This document shows positions 39,430-63,429 of a stretch of DNA of 64,000 bases, one piece after another. Below the pieces are notes generated by a model. That model made no database searches. It saw nothing but the letters and a program-made list of their open reading frames with translations, and was not told the origin of the DNA. Numbering within the stretch: position 1 is the stretch's first letter; each line of letters begins with the position of its first letter. Made by a program: the position numbers and the translations under genes. Source of the DNA: Ashinkailepas kermadecensis (taxonomy: Eukaryota > Arthropoda > Thecostraca > Neolepadidae); contig JAOTOM010004557.1 of the NCBI GenBank assembly GCA_034440615.1, forward strand, positions 62,001 through 126,000, written 5' to 3'.

Positions 39430-40190
39430 CCAGTGCCGGGGACTCCTGCCAGGGGCGGATTCAGGAATTATCATGGGGGCACTTGTCTGAAGGGACGTTA
39501 TTTCTTCGGAGGGACGCCACTGCGAAAGTACTTGGAGGCAGGGGTGCATACAGGGGTGGCACTGAAGGCATGTGCCCCACGGAAAATGGCTCACCATCGG
39601 CCGGGAAGATGCTCCACTCCGGGAAAGCTCGAGTGCATCCCATCGAATTTTTCAGCCAGAGGCGCCCCTCTCAGAGGAAAAGGCTCCCTTTCACTGTACT
39701 CGAGTGCATCCCCTTATCATTATTCAGCCAGAGGCGCTCCTTGGAAAGAAAAGGCCCCATTCAGTGTGTCGAGTGAACTCCATCTATTTTTTTCTTCAGC
39801 CAGAGGCGCACCTTGGAAGGTGCAGGCGCCCTCCGGGAAGACCCAGGTCACAAGTGCATCCCACCCGTCACATTTTTCAGCTAGAGGCGCCCCTTCAGAA
39901 ACCAAGTTCCCCTCATGACAATTTCCGAGCATGCTCCTGCCTGGAGGGGTTTCTTTTCTTTCCGAGGGGAGCCTCTGGCCGAAAAAAAATCGAGCGGTTC
40001 CATTCGAGCAGACTGAAGAGGCGCCTTTTTCTCTCGGAGGAGCGCTTATGACTAAAAAAAAATATGAGGGAGTTCACTCGCGCCTTCCCGGATGGGCGCC
40101 TTTTCCCGGCTGGAGGAGCGGCCACTTTCCATGGGAGGGAGGCACATTCCCCAGTCCACCCTGTATATTCCACTGACTTCTGCATCTGCA
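39430..40190. mobile_element. Foldback element with about 75-bp subrepeats
   Basis: It starts CAGGGGCGGATTCAGGA at about 39444. The left arm 'catacaggggtggcactgaag...tgtgccccacggaaaatgg' is the inverted counterpart of about 40080-40170. Between the arms, 'ttcagccagaggcgccc' plus 'gagtgcatccc' recurs about five times, then again in reverse orientation after 39950. Frames across it are not genes. Confidence 0.65.
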
Positions 40191-40199
40191 AGCCAGCAG

Positions 40200-40560
40200 C
40201 TGGCCGCGCTCAGGCTATCACAGTTTCCTCCTTTCTCCGGAGAAGCCAGACCTCTAGCCGACGGCACCAAGTTCGACCTGCTGGTGACGAGCCTTTCTGT
40301 GTCGATCACAACGCAGGTGCGGATCGATATTAGCACGGCCAAGACGCCCAGCTTCGTGGCACTTATTGCCACCCTCAGCAGTAGGTTGGCGTAATCGCGA
40401 GCGGCCCTCCTAGAAGCCGTTACAGCTGCTCCTGCGGATGCACTCAGAACTGGGTACAGCAGGAGATAGGAGAGGGTACAGCGGCCCCACACGTCGGTGA
40501 GCTGTTGAAGACTATTTCTTCGAGGGCTGCCCCAGGCAGCTTGGACAGCATTATCGCTCC
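40200..40560 (-). other. Hydrophobic open frame, possible chemoreceptor remnant
   Basis: The minus frame encodes about 120 residues with two strongly hydrophobic segments (LSYLLLYPVLSASAGAAV and LLLRVAISATKLGVLAVLIS), preceded by LQQLTDVWG and followed by a Cys and a basic/acidic stretch. This layout recalls the late transmembrane part of arthropod gustatory receptors, but I see no diagnostic motif. The frame closes upstream with a stop. It may be an exon, a pseudogene piece or chance. Confidence 0.2.
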
Positions 40561-40999
40561 GAGGAAGCTCCACTGGGCCAACTGGCTACCCCAACTGACA
40601 GATTCTTGGAAGCCTCGGCTTCAGGTCTGGTGTCAGCAATGACGGCAGGATACCCAGCAGTCCAGACGGTGCCAGTCGGCGCAGTGTCTCCGGACACTAG
40701 TACGCTGGCCACACTACAGGGTACAGTCGCGACGTTAACGGTCAGTCGCCTAGAAACAACCGTCCTGAGTGGCAGGTCACCAGATTGAACAGGCGGACCT
40801 CACTAATTCCAGGGCCATCGGCGGAGCTATCGGTGAGACCATCGGCGGGACCATCGGCAGGACCATGGATGGGACAATCGGTGGGGCCATCGGCGCTCCC
40901 GCTCCGATCGCAACCCGCAATTTTATGCTTTTTGCTTCATGCCCATTTCCAATTCATATTGGGGGGGGGGGGGGGGACAAATTCACTATTTGAGGGGCA

Positions 41000-43200
41000 A
41001 AATTGAACATTGAGGGGGCACATGCCCCTCCAAAAGTATACAAAACAACACCCCTGCTTGTATGGACTTTGCAGCCCCAAACATTTACAACAATGACAAG
41101 GATAACAAAGAGAAAGACTTTGTTTATTTTCCACAATCGCTTAATTGTATTCATTTGAAATTATAGTATGCATAAAGTTCCATGTTTCACTTCAAACATA
41201 CGACCTCCGTTGCCCCGTGCATTCAATCGGAACAAAAGTGTCAGGCTGAGGGAAGATTTGCTCAAGGAATGTGTACATATAGGTATATATGAAGTGCAAT
41301 ACAAAAGTACATTCATTGCTGAATTCCGCTGAACATGCCACTGCATCCATGCATGACGGAAAACAATGTTTACCCTGCCGACCCTTGAAAACCGACACTG
41401 GCTAAATCAGCAGGCATCCTGAAGAGCAAACCTTATTAGTCTCAATGCCGGCCTGCCAGCAGAAAATCCACAGCAGATGGCGATTCCGTCAGCACGCCAC
41501 GAGTCAGCGCAATTTCCGGTCACACGGGTCTAAGGTGACGCACACTGGAGTCAGGCCCCACCCACACCGACATGCCATGGGATCTGACGCCTGGGGCGTC
41601 TGCTCTGACGCAGCTGTGGCGCCACCTGCGCCAGACTGCGCCGGCAGTGGGGCATATGCGGCCGAGCTGCCCTCCCGCTGGCAGGCGTCGGCACGGCCTG
41701 GCGCGCCCGGCGCACCCAGTTGTGCCGCAATTACCCGCATTGGCAGTGATTGGGAAGGAGCGGAAGTGGTGAGAGGCTCGTCTCGGGATCAGATGGAGAG
41801 ACAAGCCTGGGTGCGGAACTCAGCTGCAGGTGCTGGTTGCAGGGCGGTGCTTGGCCGACATGTAACCTATGCAACCGCCGGCAGGAGGGTTTCCAGATGA
41901 AGGTGGTGTACGCTGGAGCCAAGGAAGTTTCTCAAAAGATATTAAAAAAGAATGTCTGAGATCTGAAAATAAAGTGGGAAAAATTCGATGAGGTTTTCTT
42001 TTGGGAGGGGAGGGGTAATGCATTGGCACATCGTACCCCCCCCCCCCCACATGTTTTTACAAAATCAACAACATGGTTGTTTCATGCTATAATTGAAAAT
42101 AAATGCAATTTAAGCATTTATAAAATATACAAAGGCACCGGACCTCTCTTCATGATGAAAATGTGTTACTAATACACCGATTGACGCCAAATATTTATCA
42201 TTCTACGAATATTGTTTCTAAACCAGAAGTTAGCTTAATAAACAGGCATAATGTTGCAAAAGCCAACTGAAATGTGTCTGGATTGGTGCCAAGTGAACCA
42301 AAATGTGCACCTGAATTAGTGTCCAGTAAAAAAAAACAACAGCTAATTGCACTGCTCCGGTGAAGCACGCGGCCTTGGGCAGGTAAGTCGCTCTGAGAAT
42401 ATGTGTGCGTGTATATGTGTGAAGGTGGGAGGGGATATAGAGTTCACTTTAAAAGGAAATGAGGTTATCAGGTTCCTGGTAGCTTTCATTTTGTTGCTCG
42501 AGGAAATATCTGTTCAGTGAACTGGGAGGTCGAAGGGATGGGATCAGACTTCTTCGTGTCAGCAATGTAGTCAGCTGACTGCAACTAGCGCCAGCCGTGT
42601 GCACCGGAGCAAAGGATGGAGGTGCGGGCCAGTGAGCCGCCGGAAATTTATCCGGCGGTGTGGTTGATGGAGATGCTAATTAAGAACTAATTCTTTGACA
42701 TCATAAGGGAACTTTCTTGAAAGTCTGATGGAGGTACCGATTCCGGGCCGTTTCACGCATTTTGTGTCTGAAAGATGAGGTGCTCATTCATGGGTGTCTT
42801 AAGGGAGTTTATATGGATGGTGAAGTTGCTGGTTCAGGGGTGTCACCAGGAAATTGTACTAAAGTAGAGGGTGAGGGGTGCAAGTTGTGGATCCAGGGAA
42901 ACTCCAGATGATCCCGGTGCATTTCGAGTTTTATTTGATGGATAAGATGAACCAACTGAAAGGGCGGTACCGATAATTTGTTTGCGGGTACTGGTGGCAG
43001 TGTCAATCCAGTATCGTTTCCAAGATTGTGTGGCACGAAGGATGGGATGTCGGTTCAAGGGCTTTACCAGAGGTTTTCTAGAGGGGGCGATGGAGACCCT
43101 TCTACACATGGCGCTAGACTAATGCGAAGTGACAAATTGAGTAGTCTGCATAATCTAGGTTACTCCTCATAAATAAGCCATTGGTTGAGTGGTAAAACTA
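41000..43200. other. Intergenic DNA with transposon-like debris
   Basis: G or C runs at about 40961-40974 and 42040-42053, and phrases shared with 47580-47640 ('ttgaggggcaaa', 'acaacacccctgc') and with 48690-48750 ('tgccgacccttgaaa'), mark dispersed repeats. I recognise no gene. Confidence 0.45.
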
Positions 43201-43214
43201 ATTCGAGACTATGC

Positions 43215-43215
<1 letters not shown>

Positions 43216-43300
<85 letters not shown>

Positions 43301-43316
43301 TATATATATATATATT
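43216..43316. repeat. (TA)n microsatellite with a short CA interruption
   Basis: About 38 TA units, then ACACACACA, then TA again. It directly adjoins the target duplication of the hAT-like element. Confidence 0.97.
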
Positions 43317-43324
43317 ATTGAAGC

Positions 43325-46300
43325 CAGGGGCGTCGCCACCGGGAGTGGCAGCGGGGGCAGTCCCCCCTGCCGTGAGACTGTGCCCCCCCCCCTGAAATTT
43401 GAGGAGGCCCCTATCCGGAAATGCAAAGGAAAAAAGGGGAGCAAGGAGGACGACGGGACAGAAGATCATGCTGTCAAGGAGGCCCCAGGACTGACAACGA
43501 GGCCCCCAGGAAATATAATCAGGTCCCTACAAGAAACGTATGACAGATTGGGAGGAGGCCTCCAGGACGAAAAGGATGCCATCGAGACGGGCAAGAAGCC
43601 ACCCAAGTTAGACAAGAAGGCTTCCAGTTTGTGGCAGGATATTCTTAATTTGGAAAACGAGGCCACCAAGATGGAAGAGGAGGCCCCTACATATGATAAT
43701 AAGGACATATGATAGGAGAGATTTCTCCGAACTCAAGAGGGGGACCCAAGGTCTCCGCAGAAATGAGAGAAGGTCACTGAGACCAGCCAGATGAGGGCCA
43801 CATTTTGGAAGAGGAGGACCCTAGGAGAGAAGATTTTGGACCAGGACGCAAAAGCACCCTTCTAAGAGGATAATGAGGATCGAAACACAGATGGGGAGGC
43901 CTCCAAGAAGTGAGAGGAGGCCCCTAATTTGAGAAAGGAGTCACCTGGGAGAGGATAGGAGGCCCCAGAAATCAAGAGAGTGCCAAAAATTGGCACGGCG
44001 GCCCCCAGGATTGCAAAGGAGGCCCGAATACTGGAAAGGAGGCCCCAGAAAATGAGAGGAGGCCCTAAGACGGAAGAGAAAGCCAGTGGGTTTGAGATGA
44101 TATTTCGGAGACGCAAAAGCAGGCCCCAAAACGAGTAAGGTTCCACCAGGATAGAAAAGGATGATCCAGAGACGTGGCAGGAGGCACCTAATTCGGAAGA
44201 GGAAGACACACGATTGGAAATGAGACCCCGTGATAAACGAGGAGGCCCCTAAAATAGGAGAGAAAGGCCATTTGATAAGAGAGCTGGCTCCCAGGCGGGA
44301 AAGAAGGCTCCAAGACGGGTAAGAAGGTCCCCAGAAAATGGAAAGGCCACTGAGATAGGAAAGGTTGCGTGTAATTTGGAAGAGGAGGCACCTGGGAGGG
44401 AAAATGAGTCCATCAGGAGATAAGAGGCCACCCTTAAGATGGGAAAATATCGAATCAAAACGCAGAGCAGGAGGCCCCCAAGATATGAGAGGAGGACCCT
44501 AATTTGAAAAAGAAGGCCTCTAGAAGAGAAAAGGGGGCTCCTGTCGGTCTCGAGGAGACCCTCAAGACGGAGCAGGATGTTTCCATGAGGCCCAGAAGAC
44601 CGGAAAGAGTTCCCAGGAAATGAGAGGAGGCCCTTAACATAGCAGGTATGGAAGGAAGTGAGGTTTCCAAAATTGAGGATCCCCTCAAGACGGGTAAGGC
44701 TTTGCCAGGACAAAGGAGGAGGCGTGGCAGGAGGCCCCTAATTTGGCAGAGAATGCCCCTAGAACATGAGAGGAAACCCCATGCCATGTTAAAGGGGCCC
44801 CAGGATGTAAGAGGAGGCCCTCCAAGACGGGAGAGGAGGGGCATTGTATATGGAGGAGGGTAGGACACACGAGGAGACGTCCAAAACCGGTAAAGAGGCT
44901 CCAGGAAATGAGACGAGACTCCTAAGACGCGAGAGGAGGCCTATAATTTGTAAGAAGAAGCCCCTAAGAAATAGTTGGAGTCGTGTCGGGGTACTTGAAA
45001 ATCACGATATGGGCACCAAAAGATCAGGCCGGGGCCCCTGAAAATCACGCTGAGCCTGGGGTACCAAAAAGTCACGCCCGGACCATGAAAATCACGCTTG
45101 GGGCACTACAGGTCGCGCCGCGCCCCAACAGTCTCATTGGGACCAAAACAAATGAAGCCAGGGCAACGAAAACAATCCGGACATGATAATCACTCTGGGG
45201 CACCAACAATGACGCCAAAAGCCCCAAAACGTATTGGACCTCCAAAAAGTGCCGAGGCCGCTAAAACTCGCGCTAGGGATCCAAGCAAATGACGTCGGGG
45301 CGCAAAAGATCACATTGGACTCGAAAAAGTCGCGTCGAAGCCCTTGGAAATCACACTGAGGGTCCAAAAGGTCGCGCCGGGGCCCCAAAAGTTGCAGCTG
45401 CCCCCCAAAATCAATTCTTAACCGGAATGTCACTCTGCGGCCTAAAAAATTGGGTCAAAGTCCATCAAAAACCCGTTGGGCCCCGGAAAAACGTGTCAGG
45501 GCACCGAAAAGAAATCGCACCAGGAGACCGAAGAATCGTATCGGCACCGAAAAATATCGCACAAACCATTTAAAAAATAGAACTCGATGTCCAAAAAGTT
45601 CACACCGAGACTCGATCGAATCGACCCCAGCACCGGAAAATTAAGAACCGGTCCGGAAAAAATTACCCGGAGGTCATTTCTACTCCGAAAGGTGCCATCA
45701 GCTGAAAAAAAAACTCCTTCAGTGGCCGCAGTGGCATATCAAAGGGGTAAATGCCCCCTCCCTCCTGATAGGGATATTCTCCCAAGAATCGTGCAGGGCC
45801 CCCCAAAAGTCGCGCTGGGGTCACCAAAATTCGCGTGTGTCCACCAGAATTAGCGCAGGAGGCTCCAAATAAATACGGCGGGCCCCAGAAAACTCGCCCC
45901 GAGGCCCGAAAATTTGCAACCGACAATTCCCATCGGTAGTCCCAAAAATTTGGTCTGGGCATAAAAAAAATCCACTTCGGGGCTCCCAAAAATTGGCGCT
46001 AGGGCCCACATAAGCACAGTGTAGCCCCACAAATCGCATCGGTGTCCGAAAGAAAAATCCAGCCGGAGCCCTCCAAAATAATAAGGGATTCCAAAAATAT
46101 ATGTCCGGGTCAGGAAAATGGTTCTGGAGCACCGAACATATTACCAGATGCCTCACAAATCGCATCCGGCCCAGAAAAGCATACCGGAGCACGAAAAATC
46201 GAGGTGGGATAGAAAAACATGGCGCCAGGGGCTCGAAAAATGAGGCCGGATTTTTATTTTATTTTTTAATCAGAAAAGATCCACAAAAATCGCGTTGAGC

Positions 46301-48526
46301 CCAGAAAACTGGCGTTGGGTCCCCAGAACCACGCGCCTGCGCGCGATATGTCGCGCTAGGACCCAGAAAAATCGCACCGAAGCCACAAAATAATACTGGG
46401 GCCCACAAATTTGCGTCAGAAGCCACGAATAAACACAACGGGACCCTAAGAGCACAACGGAGGCCGAAAACGCAACTGGCCCTCCAAAGCGCACAGAGTC
46501 TCGTAAAAAGCGACAGGGCCTTAAAACATGCGTTGCAGCCCTACAAAAACATACCGGGAGCTTAAAAATACACCGGAAGCTCTCAAGTCACGCAGGGGTC
46601 ATAAGACCGCACAAGGGCCTGAAAAAGATGCTGGGGCCGCAAAAAGCAAGATGGTCCTAAAACCAACAAAAAGACCGGGCACTAAATAAACACATCGCGA
46701 TCTTCGAAAACGTCCCGGCACCTAAAAAATCCTCGGTGCACAAAAAAGCAACAAACCTTAAAACGAGCAGGGGTTTCGAAAATGTGTTGAGCCCCTAACA
46801 AAAATGGATTGAAGCCCTAAGCACATCCGTAGACGAAGAAAGACGCAACGGGTCCCAAAAAAGAACACCGAGGCAGGGTCTCGGTTCGGTAGCCAATCTG
46901 GGAGCATATTTAATCAAAGATATTAAGTACATCAAAGCTCAGCGGATATCCGCATTTCTTAACCGCCAGAACATGTGGGAAGTAGGGAACTGATGATCGA
47001 ATTTAATTACTCGAATTTTCACAGCGAACACTCATACGAAGCATTCCATCACGCCAAATATGGCGCAAGTCTATCATGTGGCAGCAATTAGCAAAAAGTA
47101 GGAGGCCTGGCAGAAACCGTAGCATCGCACGAAGTGTGGCGAATGCGCCGAATGCGCAGGATGCGTGTGCACGAACGTTGGCGTCGTGGCGACAGGGCGC
47201 TATGAACTTGCATGCCTGAAATTGGGGAATTTTACATTTCAAAGTGATTTGTATAGGTGTAATATCAGCAGTGTGAGGCGACTTATCAAGGGATACAAAA
47301 AGAAAACCATAGAACAGGGTGGGGGAGTTAGGGTTGAAATCCGACGAATCAGAAACGATAGTGGTAGATAAGGCCCCTCCACAGGACAATTCAGTTAGTC
47401 ACAAATCGTTTTATTTAAAAGAAGGTCCCCTTTGACAACATAGTCGTCGAAATCCGAGGACTTTTCAATTGGGGGTAGGTGGGCCCCGTCCAAATCCGTT
47501 CGCCCCCTCTTCCTTGACGCAAATATAGGTACGCCACTGGTCCCACAATGATTTTCAGAAACATACGCCCATGGGGTCAAAGCCAACATTGAGGGGCAAA
47601 TTCCCCATTACATGCATGCAAAACGACATCCATGCCCCATATAAAATGGGAGGAATGATGTTTTTAAATGCATTTTCTTCCTACAAACTTATTTTCTGTG
47701 ATTACAGCCTGCATGATTAGAGCTTCCCAGCTTCAATACCTTCCCAACGACGTCATTTACAAAACGGTACAGCACAGCGAAAACCATGGGCGTGACGGCG
47801 TGGAATTTGAAGGTTTTGCATTATTTATGCATTGCCATTGGCGCATTGTTGCAATGTCATTTATGCCTTGATGTTCAATGTTTGTTCTTGCCGCGAATTT
47901 ATTCGCTGAGGATTTATTATTTTAGCTTGTGCGCCAGCACCAAATGTCATAAAAATCAATAAATCTCTAAGATGGCAATCAGAAAACCAATTCAATCCAC
48001 TTCTCGTTGTCACCTTCGCGAAATTGTCATCCTAGGACTGAGAAATAATCGTTTAAGCTTGCTTATGACATCAAGCTGGCGGGAATGACTAACAGTAGTG
48101 ATGAATCTAGCTATATTCAGTTAGACTTGGAGGACATAAAAGTGGGTTGATCAATGGGAGATATCTTTAAGATATCCTTAGCAGCAGCCCCGCTAGCTCT
48201 CTGCAATCTAGAGGCCAGCGGGAAGATTCTTCTGGTCGAGAAAGCATTAAGATATTGGTTGGTTTTGGCACTTAGGTATTTATCCACATATTACCTTTTT
48301 ATACCCTGGTATGGCTCAGTTCTCAGCGAAAAAAGAGATTATTGCTATTGCGTTTTGCGTAAATGATGCACCATGCCAAGGACAAACAAGACATCTACAT
48401 AAAATCGTGTTCCCCATTCCCGAACCATACTAAGGGCCTAAAAACAACAGGAGGCCCCCTTTCGGGGAACAGGAGGCCTCCTTTCAACCTTGCCCCCCCT
48501 GGAATAATTTCGTGGCGACGCCACTG
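43325..48526. mobile_element. 5.2-kb non-autonomous hAT-like transposon
   Basis: The ends are CAGGGGCGTCGCCAC (43325-43339) and, inverted, CAGTGGCGTCGCCAC (48512-48526): 14 of 15 match. The 8-bp sequence ATTGAAGC flanks both sides exactly (43317-43324 and 48527-48534). The CAG terminus and 8-bp duplication fit the hAT superfamily. No transposase is present. The interior consists of degenerate short units: GAGGAGGCCCC-type from about 43400 to 44990, then GGGGCCCCAAAAATCGC-type to about 46870, then unique sequence and an older CAGTGGCGTACC-type end at about 47520-47545. Confidence 0.85.
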
Positions 48527-48539
48527 ATTGAAGCGGAAC

Positions 48540-51060
48540 TACTCATTATATGTTGTTTGCCAATTTCTACGTACCTATCGCCGCCCATGGAAGGTGGCGG
48601 GTTGGGCTAAAATAAAATTTTGCTTCATGTATTTACATATTTGTGGTATATTTGAATTCATGTTCACCACAAGAATGTCTGTTAAGCCTCACACTGCTTC
48701 CACGCATGAGTAAGCAATGTTCTACCTTGCCGACCCTTGAAATCCGCTGCTGCATTTTGCCCATTTCCAAATACATATCATACCGAATATCGCATTGCGT
48801 GACACATCCGCCCTGAGTGAAGCCAGCATCTACACCGACCCTCCCTCCCCGCACCCACCGAGCACCCCGGACTGCCTTGATTCCGTACCAACCAGCTGAA
48901 GCTGCACCGGAAATGTGCTTAGTCAGGTATTTCAGGAAGCCCTCTAATTGCATCAGTGGTTCTTGGAGCATAGCTTCATATATGGGCGAGTGTCTCGCAG
49001 TCCGACATTTGATCAGGGACGAGTGCAAGACCTATGTCTAAAATTGACATCTTCCCAGAAGATTATGCATCCGCGAGAACCATCGAAGCTTTTGTTTGAT
49101 TGTAATGAGACCAGCGGAAAGCTCTTTTCAGAATACATGCATGCTTTGAATGGCTCGGTCTTAGCTCCAAAACTTATCTGATGATATTTCGGTGGAAAAT
49201 GAGTAAATGCTGCCCGGGATAGTTCTTAGAATGCAGTACATTCATTAGTACGCACCGGGTCGTCACCAGGTTGTTGTGTTGTGCCCTACACAACACAACA
49301 GGTTGTTGGGTTGTGCCCCGCCCCACCCCCCCCAAAAAGAAGGAAGAAATGTTGTGCCCACACCCAAATGTCAGTGTTCCTACCCGAAGAGGAGTCTGAA
49401 AAATTGAGCACACCACCCCACGCTCACCATTGTTTTACCCGAGGAGCGCAGCCAGGACCAGGACGTGCAGTTTTCCAGCTCCTGTGAAAATACTGTGGTG
49501 TGTCGGCGTAGGAGTGCAAAGAACCGTTCCCGTTCACTTTGTTAGAGGAACCCCATATATATTTACCTTCGTTTCGCGGACTCCGGACTAACCATCAGTT
49601 CCCCCTCAGGTACCGCGGACTTGGCCAGGGCCTATTTTAACATCCTAGCTGCGGGGGAATTTTCCGCACAGTCGCCGGCTTTGCCACCGTAGTCGAATAG
49701 ATTTTGCCCAAGCAGTGAGTACATATCTGATCCCCCAAAAATCGTATCCAATATGGTTTGTTCTACACCATCAGTTAGTTAGTTATTTGGGTTTTTGGGC
49801 GCATCAACTGCATTGGTTATTCTACACCATCAGAAAATGTAAAGGATATATATATATACCACACCCTTCATTTGCACATCTAGCACTCCAGACGGCGTCA
49901 AACGAAACACGGCACCGATGAGCGAATGGAAACACGGCATGGAAGGCCGTCCTGAGCGACAATACAGCGGACTTACGTCAGTGCCTGCAGCGATGGGTGG
50001 CGGCCGACCGCTGCACATCCGCCCGTCGCGGCTTCCAGCCACAGCTACACCACTCGGCGTCGCCAATCTGCACGCTCTCAGTCTCGGGTAGCGTCCACTT
50101 GAAGAGCAGGATGTGTCGTTGGGGCTGGCGGGTCACGTGATGCACCCAGCCACCTCTCCGCTGAACGCCGTCACCGGCCCACCAGGCCCACCAGGCCCAT
50201 CCGCTCCCACGCGCTGGAGGCGCCCAGCCGAAGCATGTCCGGCAAGCCGAACCCGGCGCCGTACGGTACCCCCGGGCAGGAGATAGATCGGACGGGCACC
50301 AACTCGACAGGCCCGCCGAGCAGATCTCCAGCGTAGATCAAGCCACCCTGCATCAATGAGCATAGAGTAGAGCAGCTCCTCGACGAGAAACTAAAGCTTT
50401 AGTTTAGATTGAGTGTACAGTTTAGATTGGCCGCCGAAGCCAATTTGTTGATTTCTTGTCCGAATTAGTCTTGAATTAGTCCGAATTAGTCCACTGGCAC
50501 GTAACCCAGGTCCCATTGTGCGATAAGAAATATACGACTATCACGCGTAGTGCCGTGGTTAGGCTAGAGGGTTGCAAGGTTTAGCCATAAGTCTGGTGGG
50601 TTCTTCACTCCACCGAGACGGAATATACTTGGATGATTCACGACCGGTCTGGCTAGTATCACCACGATCCGAATCCAATGCACATCAACCGATATTAGCA
50701 CCTCTTTCTTCCTCGCTATCGGATGGGGAAATGATTCCGAAGTCAAATATACAGAATAAGTCGTATATTCATGAAATTATATTATACATTGTTTAAATCT
50801 TTGATGTACAGGTCATCTATACGCGTTAAGTTACCTTTACCTCCACGTTATATGATCCAAGCCAGTGTGAAACGCAAACTACAATATTCGAGTATGGTAA
50901 ATACAATGAACAGAGCTGGTATCCACGATAGTCGAGAACCTCGAATTCCCAGCAACGATAAACTCTTGATTCCTTGCAAATCAATAGCACCAAGGCCCTC
51001 AGACGTAGGGTTTCACCTACATGCGCCACTAACGTGGAAAATAAAAATATTAAATTAACG
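48540..51060. other. Intergenic DNA downstream of Shc
   Basis: No gene is supported. It includes a 45-bp insertion with target duplications (49775-49819). The GC-rich part at 49980-50370 has minus frames with Gly/Pro bias but no domain. Confidence 0.4.
49775..49819. mobile_element. 45-bp SINE-tail insertion with perfect 14-bp target duplication
   Basis: TTCTACACCATCAG occurs at 49761-49774 and 49820-49833, exactly flanking a 45-bp segment with GGGCGCATCAACTGCATTGG. Related tails occur at about 54122-54180 (GGCGCATCGATTGCATCGG) and about 63700-63755 (GGCGAATCAACTGCAGTGG). Consistent with a 5'-truncated retroposon of one SINE or LINE family. Confidence 0.75.
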
Positions 51061-51329
51061 GACAATCTGTTGAACTAAAAATAATGCGTGAGCCGTCCAG
51101 CCGTCAGGCGGGGCCGGGCCGTGGTCAGGAAGATAGCGATACCACTTAACTATCAACAAGTATCTGTCAAACATACTATGGCTGGTGCGCGAGCACAAAC
51201 AGTGGCAGCAGGCTGTGCGAGCATGCCAGGTCGTCTCGGCCGAGACGGTGTGGCGGCCACCCCGCCCGCCAGTCGATCGACACGGCGCGTAACCGACGCG
51301 CGTCCACTGACAGGCCACCCCGTCCGCTA

Positions 51330-51640
51330 GCCGGCCAACACGGTGCCGTCACTGCGCGTCACCGACGCGCGATCACTAACAGGCCACCCCATCCGCTAGC
51401 CGGCCAACACGGTGCCGCCAATGCGCGTCACCCACGCGCGTTCACTGACAGGCCACCCGCCCGCTAGCCGGCCAACACGGTGCCGCCAATGCGCGTTCAC
51501 TGACAGGCCACCCGCCCGCTAGCCGGCTAACACGGTGCCGCCAATGCGCGTCACCCACGCGCGTTCACTGACAGGCCACCCGCCCGCTAGCCGGCCAAAA
51601 CGGTGCCGCCAATGCGCGTCACCGACGCGCGCTCGCTCAC
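51330..51640. repeat. About 68-bp minisatellite, about 5 copies
   Basis: The unit contains CACTGACAGGCCACCCGCCC, GCTAGCCGGCCAACACGGTG and 'ccgccaatgcgcgtcac'. One copy lacks the 'tcacccacgcgcg' part. Confidence 0.9.
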
Positions 51641-51884
51641 AGAAGGAACTTTCAAACAACTGGTATGCGCCAATAAAATAGAGGATTAATATCGTCACTA
51701 TTATGACTCGCTACTTGAGCAACAGCATGCGCCTAGTTCACAGTTCACGTTCCGGCTGTACAGTTCGCGTTCACTCGCTAGCGGTTGCCGCAGCGACTCC
51801 GGGGCCGCCACAGTTCAACAAAACGTCCATTAGTGGCAAGATGGCACGAGTAGGGGCGCAGCGTGTGGAGGGGACGGGATTCTG

Positions 51885-52080
51885 CAGCGCGACACCCAGC
51901 CGGGCTGCGGCGGGCAGGGGAGGGGAGGGATACTGTAGCTCGGCACCCAGCCGGGCTGCGGCGGGCAGGGGAGGGGAGGGATACTGTAGCTCGGCGCACA
52001 GCCGGGCTGCAGCGGGCAGGGGAGGGGAGGGATTCTGCAGCTCGGCACCCAGCCGGGCTGCAGCGGGCAGCAGACGGCGG
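51885..52080. repeat. 51-bp minisatellite in the presumed Shc 3' UTR
   Basis: About four copies of a GC-rich unit (AGCCGGGCTGCGGCGGGCAG plus GGGAGGGGAGGGATWCTG) end about 10 bp before the Shc stop codon, so they would be transcribed as 3' UTR. Confidence 0.9.
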
Positions 52081-52087
52081 TGGCGCC

Positions 52088-63340
<11,253 letters not shown>

Positions 63341-63429
63341 CTGCGGCAGCACGGTCGGCGTCAGTGACCGACCGGCTCGGCCGGTGGGCGATCGAGGGCC
63401 ACGGCCGGTGGTGGCAGAGTCGGCGGTCG

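Noticed and set aside
50104..50370. Collagen-like Gly/Pro minus frame near the Shc 3' side
   Set aside because: Only one short GLVGLVG-like run, no Gly-X-Y periodicity and no partner exon.
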